In this document: piece by piece, positions 26,864 through 36,496 of the stretch
How the letters are laid out: each line of letters starts with the position of its first letter
Position numbering within the stretch: position 1 is the first letter of the stretch
Position numbers and translations under genes: made by a program
Notes under the pieces: model-generated
The model's database searches: none
The model's input: the letters and a program-made list of their open reading frames with translations, nothing else
What the model was told of the DNA's origin: nothing
Assembly (NCBI GenBank): GCA_017413025.1
Contig: JAFPVE010000006.1
Coordinates: 1-64,000, forward strand
Direction of reading: 5' to 3'
DNA: 64,000 bases
Origin: Acetobacter sp.
GTDB lineage: Bacteria; Pseudomonadota; Alphaproteobacteria; Acetobacterales; Acetobacteraceae

Positions 26864-27641
26864 ACAAAATAAGAAAACATGTCGTGTTTTAGCAATAGCG
26901 AGCCAAAAAGGAGGAGTTGGTAAAACAACAACGGCAATTAATTTAGCCGCGGCTCTTGCCGAGGGGGGAAGTCGCGTTGTTCTGATAGATCTTGATCCCC
27001 AAGGAAATGCCTCAACAGGGGTAGGGATAGGATATGATGCCCGTCAAGGGGGAAGCTATGCTTTATTGATGCAAGAAAAATCTGTACGTGATCTTCTTCA
27101 ACCAACAGGTGTTAAAAATCTTTTTATTGTTCCCGCGAATACTGATCTTGTGGGGGCAGAAATAGAATTAGTCGATATAACTGACAGAGAGAGGAAGTTG
27201 CGTACAGCATTGTCTCAAACTTTGGAAGACGTTGAGTATATTATTATTGATTGCCCACCTAGCCTTGGCTTGTTGACCTTAAATGCTCTTGTGGCGGCTG
27301 ATAGTGTTTTAGCGCCTTTACAATGTGAGTTTTTTGCTCTTGAGGGGGTGGGGCATTTGGTCAAAACGATTAATCGTGTTACAAAAAACATGAATACGAC
27401 TTTGCGCATGATAGGTGTTGTTCTAACAATGTATGATAGGCGTAATAATTTGTCTGAACTTGTTGCCGCTGATGCGCGTAGTTTTTTTCGCGAGAGTGTC
27501 TTTGAAACTGTTATTCCCCGTAATATTCGTATTTCAGAGGCGCAAAGTTATGGTCAGCCTGTGATGATATACGATCCTAAGGCGACGGGTGCCTTGGCTT
27601 ATGCTATGCTAGCAGAAGAAGTAAAGAGAAAAATAGTATGA
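26850..27641 (+). CDS. parA: ParA, chromosome partitioning ATPase
   Basis: ParA binds nucleoid DNA in its ATP form and moves ParB-parS complexes so that sister origins separate. The 263-residue product has the deviant Walker [17 protein letters not shown] (from about residue 18), [11 protein letters not shown], and the Walker B region [18 protein letters not shown]. Size matches chromosomal ParA without an N-terminal helix-turn-helix, which is typical of the chromosomal rather than the large plasmid type. A GTG start gives a 14-base overlap with rsmG. The end overlaps parB by ATGA. Confidence 0.96.
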   Translation: MSSLEQNKKTCRVLAIASQKGGVGKTTTAINLAAALAEGGSRVVLIDLDPQGNASTGVGIGYDARQGGSYALLMQEKSVRDLLQPTGVKNLFIVPANTDLVGAEIELVDITDRERKLRTALSQTLEDVEYIIIDCPPSLGLLTLNALVAADSVLAPLQCEFFALEGVGHLVKTINRVTKNMNTTLRMIGVVLTMYDRRNNLSELVAADARSFFRESVFETVIPRNIRISEAQSYGQPVMIYDPKATGALAYAMLAEEVKRKIV

Positions 27642-28525
27642 ATGATCTTGTAAGTCGTTCTCGTACACAACAAAAATCTCGACAGAAACAGAGACCTCAA
27701 TTAGGGCGAGGTCTTGAGGCATTATTTGACGAAGATAGAAGTGGAATCCAATTTTTGTCTGTTGACGTGTTGGAACCAGGGGCTTTTCAGCCACGGCAGG
27801 AAATGGATGCTGAACTTTTGCAAGAACTTGCCAGCTCGATTCAAGAGCATGGGGTTTTACAGCCTATTTTGGTACGTCCTCATCCACATATTACCGGACA
27901 ATATCAAATTATTGCGGGAGAACGGCGTTGGCGTGCCGCCGTGATCGCTCAATGTCAAACTGTTCCCGTTTATATGCGTGATCTTTCCGAGACAGAGGCA
28001 AAAGTGGCGGCTTTAATTGAAAACCTTCAACGGGCAGATCTTAACCCTATAGAAGAAGCAGAAGGGCTTTATTGTCTTTTAGAGGAACATCATCTTTCAC
28101 AAGAGGAGCTTGCGAGAACGGTCGGAAAATCACGTCCTCATGTTGCAAATATGTTACGTTTATTGCGCTTACCTTTTGAATTACAGACTCAGTTGAAAAA
28201 AGGGGTTATTTCAGCAGGACATGCGCGTGCTTTGTTGACACACCCTGATCCTCTTTCTGCTATGACAGAAGTTATAGCAAAAGCACTTTCTGTAAGGCAG
28301 ACAGAACTACTTGTACAAAAGGCTCTTCGCCAAACAAAAAAAAATTCCAAAAATACAAATCATATTTTATCCCCGTCCGAGATAACGGCATTAGAAGGCG
28401 GTTTATATCATCAGCTCGGTTTAAAAGTGGCGATAAAATGTAATAGTAAAAAAGGGGGGGTTCTTAAAATTCATTATAAAAATCTTGATCAGTTCAACGC
28501 TATTCTGACTTTATTGAAAAAATGA
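27638..28525 (+). CDS. parB: ParB, parS-binding CTPase
   Basis: ParB binds parS, closes as a CTP-dependent clamp and spreads along the DNA around the origin. The 295-residue product has the N-terminal LGRGLEALF motif (about 22-30), typical of chromosomal ParB and likely to interact with ParA. The CTP-binding box GERRWRA is at 94-100, followed by [20 protein letters not shown] helix-turn-helix around [28 protein letters not shown] sequence comes next. A C-terminal dimerisation segment, with [12 protein letters not shown], ends the protein. It is the last gene of the operon; tRNA-Lys follows. Confidence 0.96.
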   Translation: MNDLVSRSRTQQKSRQKQRPQLGRGLEALFDEDRSGIQFLSVDVLEPGAFQPRQEMDAELLQELASSIQEHGVLQPILVRPHPHITGQYQIIAGERRWRAAVIAQCQTVPVYMRDLSETEAKVAALIENLQRADLNPIEEAEGLYCLLEEHHLSQEELARTVGKSRPHVANMLRLLRLPFELQTQLKKGVISAGHARALLTHPDPLSAMTEVIAKALSVRQTELLVQKALRQTKKNSKNTNHILSPSEITALEGGLYHQLGLKVAIKCNSKKGGVLKIHYKNLDQFNAILTLLKK

Positions 28526-28926
<401 letters not shown>

Positions 28927-30363
28927 ATGTCTTACGAAAATTTCTCTCTTATTCCTGTTATTTTATCGGGTGGATCTGGGAGTCGGTTGTGGCCTGTATC
29001 GCGCAAAAGTTTTCCTAAACAATTTTGGCCATTGCTCTCTACAAAAACGCTTTTACAAGAAACAATATTGCGGGGGATAGCGGGAGGAACAACACGTCCT
29101 ATTATCGTCTGTAATGTTGATCATCGCTTTATTATTGCTGAACAATTACGCGCCGTTGGAGAAGATCGTGCTTGTATCCTTTTAGAGCCGGAGGGGCGTA
29201 ATTCTGCCCCTGCTATAAGTGCTGCTGCCTTTCTTATTGCTGAAGAAAATCCAGAGGCAGTTATGTGGATTATGGCGGCAGATGCGGCTATTCAAGATGA
29301 AAAGGCTTTATTAAAAGATTTGAAAGTTGCCGTGCAGACGGCGATGGCAGGGTATATTGTTACTTTTGGTATAAAACCAACGAGACCAGAAACAGGGTAC
29401 GGATATATTCAATGCGGTGTACCTCTCGGAGGCACTGATGGTGTCTATTGTGTCGATCAGTTTCTTGAAAAGCCTGATATAAATCGGGCTATGGAACTCG
29501 TGCAGAATGAACGTAACTTATGGAATTCAGGTATGTTTGTTGTAAAAGCACGTGTTCTTTTAGAGGAAATAGCACGTTTTGAGCCAAAAGTTTATGCTTG
29601 TGTTAAAGAAGCTGTGGCTTATCGCTCGAGTGATATGGATTTTGAGCGTTTAGCAGAAGAGCCTTTTAAGCAATCGCCAAATATTTCGATAGATTATGCT
29701 GTGGCAGAACGGACACGTTTAGCAGCTGTTGTTCTGGGTACTTTTGGATGGTCTGATGTTGGTAGCTGGGATGCTTTATGGGAGCTTATGTCTAAAGATG
29801 CTCATGGTAATGTCGTTTCTGGTGATGATATCTTTCTTGAGCGTGCACATCATTGTTATGTTCACGCCGAAAATTGTGTTACGACCCTACTTGGGGTTAA
29901 AAATCTTATAGTCGTTGTTACGAACGATGCTGTAATGGTTGCACAACGTGAGTGTGCACAATCTGTTAAAACGATGGTTGCACGACTGATCAAAGAGGGT
30001 CGACCTGAGGCAAAACAGCATAATAAGATCTATCGCCCGTGGGGGTTTTATGAGTGTCTTATTCGCGGGGATCGTTTTCAAGTCAAGCGTATTGTTGTTA
30101 AACCAGGGCAAAGACTCTCGTTACAAAAACACTTTCATCGTGCTGAACATTGGGTTGTTGTGGAAGGGACAGCACTTGTAACACGTGAAACAGAGCAAAT
30201 CATGGTGCGTGAAAATGAAAGTGTTTATTTACCTTTAGGAACATTACACCGCCTCGAAAATCCAGGTCGTCTTCCTTTAACGCTCATAGAAGTGCAATCT
30301 GGTTCGTATCTAGGGGAAGATGATATTATACGCGTTGAAGACGACTATAACTCTAATTTTTAA
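28927..30363 (+). CDS. manC: Mannose-1-phosphate guanylyltransferase / mannose-6-phosphate isomerase
   Basis: This bifunctional enzyme makes GDP-mannose for exopolysaccharide or lipopolysaccharide. The 478-residue product has the nucleotidyltransferase signature ILSGGSGSRLWPVSR (12-26) followed by KSFPKQF, and ETGYGYIQCG, DQFLEKPD and WNSGMFV. The C-terminal type II isomerase cupin starts with RPWGFYECLIRGDRFQVKRI and has PGQRLSLQKHFHRAEHW. The length is usual for the fused ManC/AlgA type. It may supply the glycosyltransferases and flippase encoded further right. Its stop faces the stop of a DUF2125-like gene 9 bases away. A degenerate parS-like site is at 30177-30192. Confidence 0.94.
   Translation: MSYENFSLIPVILSGGSGSRLWPVSRKSFPKQFWPLLSTKTLLQETILRGIAGGTTRPIIVCNVDHRFIIAEQLRAVGEDRACILLEPEGRNSAPAISAAAFLIAEENPEAVMWIMAADAAIQDEKALLKDLKVAVQTAMAGYIVTFGIKPTRPETGYGYIQCGVPLGGTDGVYCVDQFLEKPDINRAMELVQNERNLWNSGMFVVKARVLLEEIARFEPKVYACVKEAVAYRSSDMDFERLAEEPFKQSPNISIDYAVAERTRLAAVVLGTFGWSDVGSWDALWELMSKDAHGNVVSGDDIFLERAHHCYVHAENCVTTLLGVKNLIVVVTNDAVMVAQRECAQSVKTMVARLIKEGRPEAKQHNKIYRPWGFYECLIRGDRFQVKRIVVKPGQRLSLQKHFHRAEHWVVVEGTALVTRETEQIMVRENESVYLPLGTLHRLENPGRLPLTLIEVQSGSYLGEDDIIRVEDDYNSNF
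30177..30192. promoter_or_regulatory. Degenerate parS-like site in manC
   Basis: TGTAACACGTGAAACA matches TGTTTCACGTGAAACA at 14 of 16 positions, with both mismatches in the left half. It lies about 2.5 kb after parB. Functional status is uncertain. Confidence 0.4.
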
Positions 30364-30376
30364 GGTGAAACCTTAA
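30360..30376. terminator. Short hairpin shared by two convergent stop codons
   Basis: TTAAGG and CCTTAA form a 6-bp stem with a TGAAA loop. It contains the stop codons of both manC and the convergent gene. No T-run follows on the + strand, so any terminator action would be weak. Confidence 0.3.
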
Positions 30377-31989
30377 GGGTTTGCCACTGTTAAACCTGTT
30401 TTTTGTATGATTTGCGGTAATATCTTTCCTAGATTATTGTTCTTGTTAGATAGGGTGAAAATAATATTTTTTACAGAAAAGGGTTGTGTTGGATGAATAT
30501 TAATAACGATAGACTTATTGACAGGATGAATTAAATATTCAGCTATTTTCTGTAGAGTATGATGATATGTATTTTGGGATTCTGTTGTTTCTATAGGTGT
30601 TTTTCCTAAATCTAATTTTAATTTGCTTAAAGCGTGTATATCGATGCTTGTATTTGTCATTTGATCTATATGTTTTTCTGGTGGAATGGGTAAAGTAGCT
30701 TGAGATGTGTTTGGGAAAAATAAAGTGGTAAGTAAAAGATATGGTGTCGTATTCGACTTTGTCGCAAGAACTTTAAGTGCCCGTGTGATTAATCCATAAT
30801 CCATATAAGTTATAGCTGTTGAAACAACATACATATCTGGAAAGACAATATGTACATTAGGGCTAACATACGATATTATAGGGCTGATGGGTGAATCTAT
30901 AAAGGGTTCAATGGGAGTACTTATAGAAGAAGGTGAAAGAGTAGGGGTAAGATCTCCACTGATGTAAATCCGTCCCATTGTTGGTGCCGTTACATTTAAT
31001 TCTTTGATATGGATGTGTTTTGTTTTGAGATTATAGATATCACTAAAAACAATAGAAGCGTGAAAATGATCATATTTTAGAGGGGCTAGCCAGTGAAACC
31101 ACGTTGTTGTTGGCCAAATTTCAATTTTCTGTATGTTAGAAGTCTCTTGTTCTATCGCCTTTGTTAAAGTGATGTGAGAGGAAAGTTGACGAATACGCAA
31201 TAAAGGAATCATCGAAGGTAAGGTTGTTTTGCTACTGTTTGCCACCTCACCATCAATTTCAATATGATGCATTTCTACATCGCGTTGCCCGGGATATGAT
31301 TGAGCAGGAATACCATTATAGAGAGGGAGACCGTGATACAGACTCCAATATAATTTGGCGATGTTGAAACCATTTGCATGAATAGAGTCAATCGTAAAAC
31401 GTCGCCAAGATCCTGTATCAACTGATAAGAGAATATTTTTAATAAGAAGTTTATCGGTAACGATACCATTAAAATGGTCTAAAGTTACAGAATCTGCTGC
31501 TATTTTAGCTTGTAGAGCTTTAATAAATCCATGAATGCCATAGGCATGAGCTTGGGCAATGCTTGGTAGATGTGTAGAGAGAGCCTGTTTTTGCCCGTGT
31601 GCTCGTCCATGTGTTTGTAATACCAAATTATCGATTGTTAGTAATTGTGCATGAAGATTACCATCAATGCCTGTTATTTGTACGTTGTGAAAAGAAAGAT
31701 GGGTAAACCCTGATATTTTTTTATCAGAATCAGGGCGTGAAAGCTCTGCTTGCTGTGCTGTAATTGTGTCATTCTTACGTCGGAAAACGACATTTGTAAA
31801 AATAGTACTTCGCCCCAGAAGACCAGGGCGTGCCGAATCGTATGTTAAAAAAACGCCTTGTCCAAGGGATTGGCGTAAAATATCAATATGCCTATCGAGC
31901 ATAACATATTCAGCGCGCCGTGTACCCACCCATATTGCACATCCTACAATGAGGATACTTGTAAGAGTAACAAGAAAATGTTTTTTCAA
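30373..31989 (-). CDS. DUF2125-like periplasmic/membrane-anchored protein
   Basis: The 538-residue product starts with a short basic tail and one hydrophobic helix, LVTLTSILIVGCAIWVG, which looks like a signal anchor or signal peptide. The rest is hydrophilic, beta-rich and low in charge clusters. The N-terminal part (YDSARPGLLGRS; then LSFHNVQITGIDGNLHAQLL) recalls DUF2125 proteins, which are related to AsmA-like lipid transport proteins, in alphaproteobacteria. That family call is by eye and moderate only. It has no ribosome binding site or operon partner of note. It reads leftward from the same gap that serves rplM. Confidence 0.6.
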   Translation of the reverse strand: MKKHFLVTLTSILIVGCAIWVGTRRAEYVMLDRHIDILRQSLGQGVFLTYDSARPGLLGRSTIFTNVVFRRKNDTITAQQAELSRPDSDKKISGFTHLSFHNVQITGIDGNLHAQLLTIDNLVLQTHGRAHGQKQALSTHLPSIAQAHAYGIHGFIKALQAKIAADSVTLDHFNGIVTDKLLIKNILLSVDTGSWRRFTIDSIHANGFNIAKLYWSLYHGLPLYNGIPAQSYPGQRDVEMHHIEIDGEVANSSKTTLPSMIPLLRIRQLSSHITLTKAIEQETSNIQKIEIWPTTTWFHWLAPLKYDHFHASIVFSDIYNLKTKHIHIKELNVTAPTMGRIYISGDLTPTLSPSSISTPIEPFIDSPISPIISYVSPNVHIVFPDMYVVSTAITYMDYGLITRALKVLATKSNTTPYLLLTTLFFPNTSQATLPIPPEKHIDQMTNTSIDIHALSKLKLDLGKTPIETTESQNTYHHTLQKIAEYLIHPVNKSIVINIHPTQPFSVKNIIFTLSNKNNNLGKILPQIIQKTGLTVANP

Positions 31990-32395
31990 AATATTATATA
32001 CCTCTAAGTTGATCTAACGATTATTTTCCATACTTTACTTAATTTCCGCTTTGTCGTAGATAACAAAGAGAGTGTACTCTATAGATTAACAACATTAATG
32101 GTGCTTTAATGTTAATTTAATGTTCACCTGAATAAAATCTTTTATCTATACAAAACTATAAAAGCTATCTTTATTATGGGGTATTGTTGAAAACACCCTA
32201 AAGTGAGATAAAATAAAAAAATGTAAAAAATGTAAAATAAAAAAATAATAGTAAAAACAATAGATACTATTTATAGTAACAAAAGGATCTTCTTAAAGGA
32301 AGAGGCTTGACTCTTTTCGTAAGAAGTTGCATAAGAATATTACTCTTTAAATGTATTCAATAGCTTATGAGCTCGTATAATGGATTTTTACAGTC
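31990..32395. other. Divergent promoter region between the DUF2125-like gene and rplM
   Basis: A TTGACT (32307-32312) and CATAAG (32330-32335) pair, 17 bases apart, is a plausible rplM promoter. Further left, five TTAA tetramers occur at 32086-32120. One pair at 32095-32109 has exactly 7 bases between, the spacing of a CtrA site. AACATTAA (32091-32098) and TTAATGTT (32106-32113) form an inverted repeat, and TTAATGTT recurs at 32117-32124. No coding sequence is seen. Confidence 0.5.
32307..32335 (+). promoter_or_regulatory. Promoter of rplM-rpsI
   Basis: TTGACT, 17 bases, CATAAG: four of six -10 bases and five of six -35 bases fit the sigma-70 consensus. The start of transcription would be about 54 bases before the rplM ATG. 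Confidence 0.5.
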
Positions 32396-32872
32396 ATGAA
32401 AAGCACTCTTTCGCTTAAACCTGCGGAGGTTAAAAAAAATTGGACCCTTATTGATGCCGAAGGTCTTGCTTTAGGGCGTCTCGCCGTTATTATTGCCCAA
32501 CGTTTACGTGGAAAACATAAACCTCAATTTACTCCGCATGTGGATTGTGGTGACCATATCGTTGTTATTAACGCAGAAAAAGTGGCACTTAGTGGGCGTA
32601 AGGAAGAGCAAAAACTCTTTCATTATCATACAGGTTATCCGGGCGGTATTAAAACGCGTACTATACGTCAAAGGCGTGAGGGGAATTGTCCAGGACATTT
32701 GATTAAGAAAGCTGTTGAGCGCATGATTTCGCGTGGTCCGCTTCAACGTGCTCAAATGCGTCACCTTCATATTTATGCTGGACACGAACATCCGCATGCC
32801 GGACAAAATCCTCAGAAATTTAATGTTGCGGCTTTAAACCGTAAAAATGTTATAAACGTGCAGAAAGGCTAA
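32396..32872 (+). CDS. rplM: 50S ribosomal protein L13
   Basis: L13 is an early-assembly protein of the large subunit. The 158-residue product has the conserved start [23 protein letters not shown] (split here), [29 protein letters not shown] and the central signature [38 protein letters not shown] tail. Length is usual for alphaproteobacteria. No clear ribosome binding site precedes the ATG. rpsI follows 3 bases later, the near-universal rplM-rpsI pair. Confidence 0.97.
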   Translation: MKSTLSLKPAEVKKNWTLIDAEGLALGRLAVIIAQRLRGKHKPQFTPHVDCGDHIVVINAEKVALSGRKEEQKLFHYHTGYPGGIKTRTIRQRREGNCPGHLIKKAVERMISRGPLQRAQMRHLHIYAGHEHPHAGQNPQKFNVAALNRKNVINVQKG

Positions 32873-32875
32873 TCC

Positions 32876-33373
32876 ATGTCTGAAACTCAAGAACTTACAG
32901 GGGCTTTAGCTAATCTTAAATCTGCTATGGCTGTAGCAGCAGAGACCTCACAAAAAACACCAGTTTACGAGGCTAAACGTGATGTCTTAGGTCGTGCTTA
33001 TGCTACGGGGCGTCGTAAAGATGCAATTGCGCGCGTATGGATTAAACCTGGAAAAGGGGAGGTCGTGGTGAATGGTTGTCCCGTTGTCAAATATTTCGCA
33101 CGTCCTGTGTTACGGATGCTCATTTCTCAACCTTTTCTTGTTTCTGATCGGTCTAATCAGTTTGATGTAATTTGTACCGTTAAAGGCGGGGGATTGTCTG
33201 GGCAAGCGGGTGCAGTACGTCATGGTATTAGTCGGGCGTTGACGTATTATGAGCCTGAATTACGTAATGTTCTTAAAACATCAGGCTTTCTTACGCGTGA
33301 TTCGCGTACTGTTGAGCGTAAGAAATACGGGCGTGCTAAAGCACGGCGCTCTTTCCAGTTCAGCAAACGCTAA
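32876..33373 (+). CDS. rpsI: 30S ribosomal protein S9
   Basis: S9 is a head protein of the small subunit whose C-terminal arginine contacts P-site tRNA. The 165-residue product has [54 protein letters not shown] and ends [17 protein letters not shown], with the conserved terminal KR. The first 35 or so residues form an extension that alphaproteobacterial S9 proteins often have. It starts 3 bases after rplM. Two stem-loops follow, the second with a long T-run. Confidence 0.97.
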   Translation: MSETQELTGALANLKSAMAVAAETSQKTPVYEAKRDVLGRAYATGRRKDAIARVWIKPGKGEVVVNGCPVVKYFARPVLRMLISQPFLVSDRSNQFDVICTVKGGGLSGQAGAVRHGISRALTYYEPELRNVLKTSGFLTRDSRTVERKKYGRAKARRSFQFSKR

Positions 33374-33381
33374 ACGGGGCG

Positions 33382-33408
33382 CGAGTAAGTTTTATATCTG
33401 CTTACTCG
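33382..33408 (+). terminator. Stem-loop after rpsI (weak terminator)
   Basis: CGAGTAAG and CTTACTCG form a perfect 8-bp stem, but only a short T-poor tail follows. It may protect the 3' end rather than terminate. Confidence 0.4.
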
Positions 33409-33438
33409 TCGTTATAAAAAGCATTTTGTTTATTCCTT

Positions 33439-33477
33439 AGGGTAGAGACGGTTGTACTCTACCCTGTAGTTTTTTTG
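33439..33477 (+). terminator. Rho-independent terminator of the rplM-rpsI operon
   Basis: AGGGTAGAG (33439-33447) and CTCTACCCT (33457-33465) pair perfectly over 9 bp. A GTAG then seven Ts follows. Confidence 0.85.
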
Positions 33478-33996
33478 TTTCTTTATTTCCCTTGTTTTAG
33501 ATTACACTTTTTACTTTACTCTGTCCTATTCTGTCCTATTACGTGTACATCACGTATTTTAATGGTCTTTTTTTATTAATAACAAATAGATTTCTTAAAA
33601 ATGTTTTTTTAAGTTTCTGAATCAAAGGCTTATTTAGCCTCTGTTGTAAAAAAGCATAGTCTTGATTTTGTTTTGACATCGTGTTGCGTTTATTTTTTTA
33701 TGAGAAAGACGCTGTAAGATGTTTTAGTTGAAAAAGAGGGTGAACGGTCAAAGTAAAAACAATTACGCTTATGTGACTGTTTTTCTTGTATCAACAAAAA
33801 GTTTTTTCATAGATATATAGTTTCGGTGTATTGTACTCGGTAATAAACACATCAAAAAAGATTAAAAGCTTATAACAGATCCTCTCATAAGGTATGAGAA
33901 GTGATTTTGTATAAAAATATTGTGTTATAATAAAACTATCATACGACATGTCGTGCGTATTGTCGGAGTTAATTAAAAAATATGAAAGGGAAATTT
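33478..33996. other. Long non-coding region upstream of a secreted protein gene
   Basis: About 520 bases without a credible gene. CTGTCCTATT is tandemly repeated (33521-33540) and is followed by an inverted repeat TACGTG/CACGTA (33540-33556). Near the right end TATAAT (33926-33931) is a likely -10 element, and a perfect 12-bp palindrome ACGACATGTCGT (33943-33954) sits just past the expected transcription start, as an operator would. No known RNA family is recognised. Confidence 0.5.
33926..33954 (+). promoter_or_regulatory. Promoter -10 element and operator-like palindrome
   Basis: TATAAT is at 33926-33931, and the palindrome ACGACATGTCGT is at 33943-33954. A good -35 is not visible, so the promoter may need an activator. 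The start codon is at 33997. Confidence 0.5.
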
Positions 33997-34401
33997 ATGT
34001 ATTTTCTTCCAAAAGTGTCAAAAAAAATAGCGTTTCTTGCTCTTCCTCTAATGATGTTTGCCGGTATAGCTCATGCACAGGCACCTTGTAATAATGTGGT
34101 TTCATGTACTCAGCAGGGTGTTCAGAACCAGGTTGGGGCGGTGAGTAATGCGGCAAAACAAAGTGTTCAAGGTCTGGCAAACGGCGTTCAGGCGACTCAG
34201 GGGATTGTCTCTGGCATTGCTCAGAATGCAGCACAGGCGGGCACAAATGCTGTGAATACGGCAAATAACATTGCGCAAAATACGAAAGGTGCAGTTCAGA
34301 ATGCAGTGGGTAATGCCGCTAAAAGTGCGGTGAACAATGCCGTCAATGGGGCAGTTAATAGTGCGGTAAACAGTGTGAGTAATGCTATACCTCACTTCTA
34401 A
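33997..34401 (+). CDS. Small secreted Ala/Asn/Val-rich protein, unknown
   Basis: I do not recognise a family. GAAAGGG six bases before the ATG at 33997 decides this start; an upstream ATG at 33982 overlaps that site. The 134-residue product has a classical signal peptide (KKIAFLALPLMMFAGIAHA, cut before QAPCNN). The mature part holds two cysteines, in PCNNVVSC, and then a low-complexity helix-prone stretch built from A, N, V, Q, G and S, with short motifs such as NAVNGAVNSAVNSVSNAI repeating every four to eight residues. This pattern suggests an amphipathic or coiled structure in the periplasm or outside the cell. It is a single-gene unit behind its own promoter. Confidence 0.7.
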   Translation: MYFLPKVSKKIAFLALPLMMFAGIAHAQAPCNNVVSCTQQGVQNQVGAVSNAAKQSVQGLANGVQATQGIVSGIAQNAAQAGTNAVNTANNIAQNTKGAVQNAVGNAAKSAVNNAVNGAVNSAVNSVSNAIPHF

Positions 34402-34622
34402 CTTCTTCTGTGTCTGTCGATTTTACTTCTCAATCTATATAGGGTTTGACACGGCGTTCGTGGTGTTTCCGTCTATCGTTGGTCGGATACGGCATTTAGC
34501 GTTCTTTATAACCTCTTTGAAAGAGATTTTAAGGTCAAACCCTTATTTTGGTATAGAAAAATATTTGTATAGTGGTGTATTAACCTAGAAAACGACAGAA
34601 CAAAGTAGTTGTTGAGTGTTTT

Positions 34623-36344
34623 CTAGTTTGAGAAGACCTTACTTCTCGTTTCTGTTTTGGTTCGTTTTGTAAAGCGTCGTTCTGTCTGAGGTTTATGTTC
34701 ACCCCTCGCAGGAGGACGTGCTGATTCAATCTTGATTCCCTCGGCGTTATTTATAGCCTGATCAGCGAGGTTTTGTGCTTTTTCTTGAGCAATTTCGACG
34801 AGAGTGTGATGATTGTTAATACGGATGGCACCAATATCTTGTTTGCGGAGTCCACCTATTTTACATAACGTGGGTACAAGCCATTTGGGATCAGCCTTAT
34901 CAGCCCGACCAATAGAGAGGCGAAACCATGATGATGCCATAGGATATTGACGACGACTGCACTCACGTTGTGTTGTTATACGTGTGTGACGCTCAAAACG
35001 GTTATGACGTGTCATCTCTGGCGTAAGAACACGCACGTCTAGGGGAAGAGGAAGATGCGTGTGCCATAAATCTACTAAGGCATAAGCGATTTGTTGTGGC
35101 GTATGTGTTGTAAGGAGACGATCCGCCAATTCCTGTAAAGAGGTATTATTATTTGTATTCTGCTGGTCAGAGAGAATAGAAGCCTGTAACAATCTTGCTG
35201 CATCGGCTTCAGCAATTTCTTTTTTTGTTGGAACGCCACGCCATATAGCGGTAATTTTGGCAGCTTGGAATAAACGTTCTGCCGCACGACGCCGTGCCGG
35301 AGGAACTAACAACACACAGGTACCTTTACGCCCCGCGCGCCCTGTGCGTCCGGAACGATGTAACAGTGTTTCAGGACAGGAAGGTAAACTTGCATGGATA
35401 ACAAGCCCAAGTTCAGGAATATCAATACCACGGGCAGCAACATCGGTGGCAACACAAACACGCGCTTGACCGTGGCGTAAACTTTCAATAGCACGGATAC
35501 GCTCGTTTTGTCCTAAATCACCAGAAATAGCGACAGAAGAAAAACCTCTCTCGGCTAATGTGGTGTGAAGTTGCCGAACGGCTTCACGCGTATGGCAGAA
35601 AATAATAGCGGTTCGTGCTTCTTCAAATCGTAATATATTAACCACGGCACCGGTAATATCTGAGGGGTCTGTCAGGACGGCGCGATAAGTAATATCTGTG
35701 TGAGGAGTGTTGGCATCGATCGTGTCTATGCGCAAAGCATTGTTTTGATAATGTCGCGCCAGCGTGGCAATGTCGCGTCCGATGGTTGCAGAAAAGAGCA
35801 AGGTCAGACGCTCTTTTGGCATGGCATCTAAAAGAAACTCTAAATCCTCGCGAAAGCCGAGGTCGAGCATTTCATCAGCTTCGTCTAAGACAACAGCTTG
35901 AAGTTGAGATAAGACAAGGTGACCACGTCTGATATGGTCACATAAACGACCCGGCGTGCCAACAACAATATGGCACCCCATTGACAAGGCACGCGCTTCA
36001 CGCCTTGGTTCCATGCCGCCGACACAAGAAACAATACGCGCGCCTGTTTCTGCATAGAGCCATTCAAGTTCATTACGTACTTGTAAAGCCAGTTCACGCG
36101 TGGGGGCAATAACAAGAGCGAGAGGGGCAGAAGGCGGAGGACAATGTTCATTATCTTTAAGAAGAAGATCTGATAAAACGAGACCAAAAGCCACCGTTTT
36201 TCCCGAGCCAGTTCTAGCTGAAACTAAAAGATCTCGTCCTTTGGCACTGTCAGCAAGAACGGCTGCTTGCACAGGGGTTGGCGCAATAAAACCGCGCGCA
36301 GAAAGTGCACGCGCGAGAGGCGGAGAAGCGTGTCGAAAAGGCAT
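34623..36344 (-). CDS. DEAD-box ATP-dependent RNA helicase with DbpA-like RNA-binding domain
   Basis: The product unwinds RNA duplexes in ribosome assembly or mRNA decay. The 573 residues show the Q-region GFIAPTPVQAAVL (18-30), Walker A SARTGSGKT (42-50), APTREL (80-85), DEAD (154-157), FSATIG, and the second RecA domain with CVATDVAARGIDIPELG and HRSGRTGRAGRKG. A C-terminal DbpA-type RNA-binding domain (WFRLSIGRADKADPKWLV; then RINNHHTLVEIA) lies around 460-540, followed by a basic tail with KRTKTETRSK. This architecture is that of DeaD/CsdA or DbpA; the choice between them is uncertain. Confidence 0.94.
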   Translation of the reverse strand: MPFRHASPPLARALSARGFIAPTPVQAAVLADSAKGRDLLVSARTGSGKTVAFGLVLSDLLLKDNEHCPPPSAPLALVIAPTRELALQVRNELEWLYAETGARIVSCVGGMEPRREARALSMGCHIVVGTPGRLCDHIRRGHLVLSQLQAVVLDEADEMLDLGFREDLEFLLDAMPKERLTLLFSATIGRDIATLARHYQNNALRIDTIDANTPHTDITYRAVLTDPSDITGAVVNILRFEEARTAIIFCHTREAVRQLHTTLAERGFSSVAISGDLGQNERIRAIESLRHGQARVCVATDVAARGIDIPELGLVIHASLPSCPETLLHRSGRTGRAGRKGTCVLLVPPARRRAAERLFQAAKITAIWRGVPTKKEIAEADAARLLQASILSDQQNTNNNTSLQELADRLLTTHTPQQIAYALVDLWHTHLPLPLDVRVLTPEMTRHNRFERHTRITTQRECSRRQYPMASSWFRLSIGRADKADPKWLVPTLCKIGGLRKQDIGAIRINNHHTLVEIAQEKAQNLADQAINNAEGIKIESARPPARGEHKPQTERRFTKRTKTETRSKVFSN

Positions 36345-36432
36345 ATAAGGCGTATTAAACTAAAGTTAAAATAAATAGAGAAGAAAGAGGGGGAATAGAA
36401 TAAAAATAGCATACAAAAACAAATACATAAAG

Positions 36433-36460
36433 TAAAGAGGGTTTGAAAAAACCCTCTTTA
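36433..36460. terminator. Terminator between the porin and the helicase gene
   Basis: TAAAGAGGGTTT (36433-36444) and AAACCCTCTTTA (36449-36460) form a perfect 12-bp stem with a GAAA loop. It lies just after the porin stop, which reads leftward, and has T-rich flanks on both strands, so it can end the porin transcript before the helicase gene. Confidence 0.75.
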
Positions 36461-36496
36461 ACTTTTTTATGCCAGATCTTTTGTAACCTGATCGTC

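Noticed and set aside
32340..32395. Possible L13 autoregulatory leader with AGCT-TATG-AGCT repeat
   Set aside because: The stem is only 4 bp and no known leader motif is present, so a regulatory claim is not justified.
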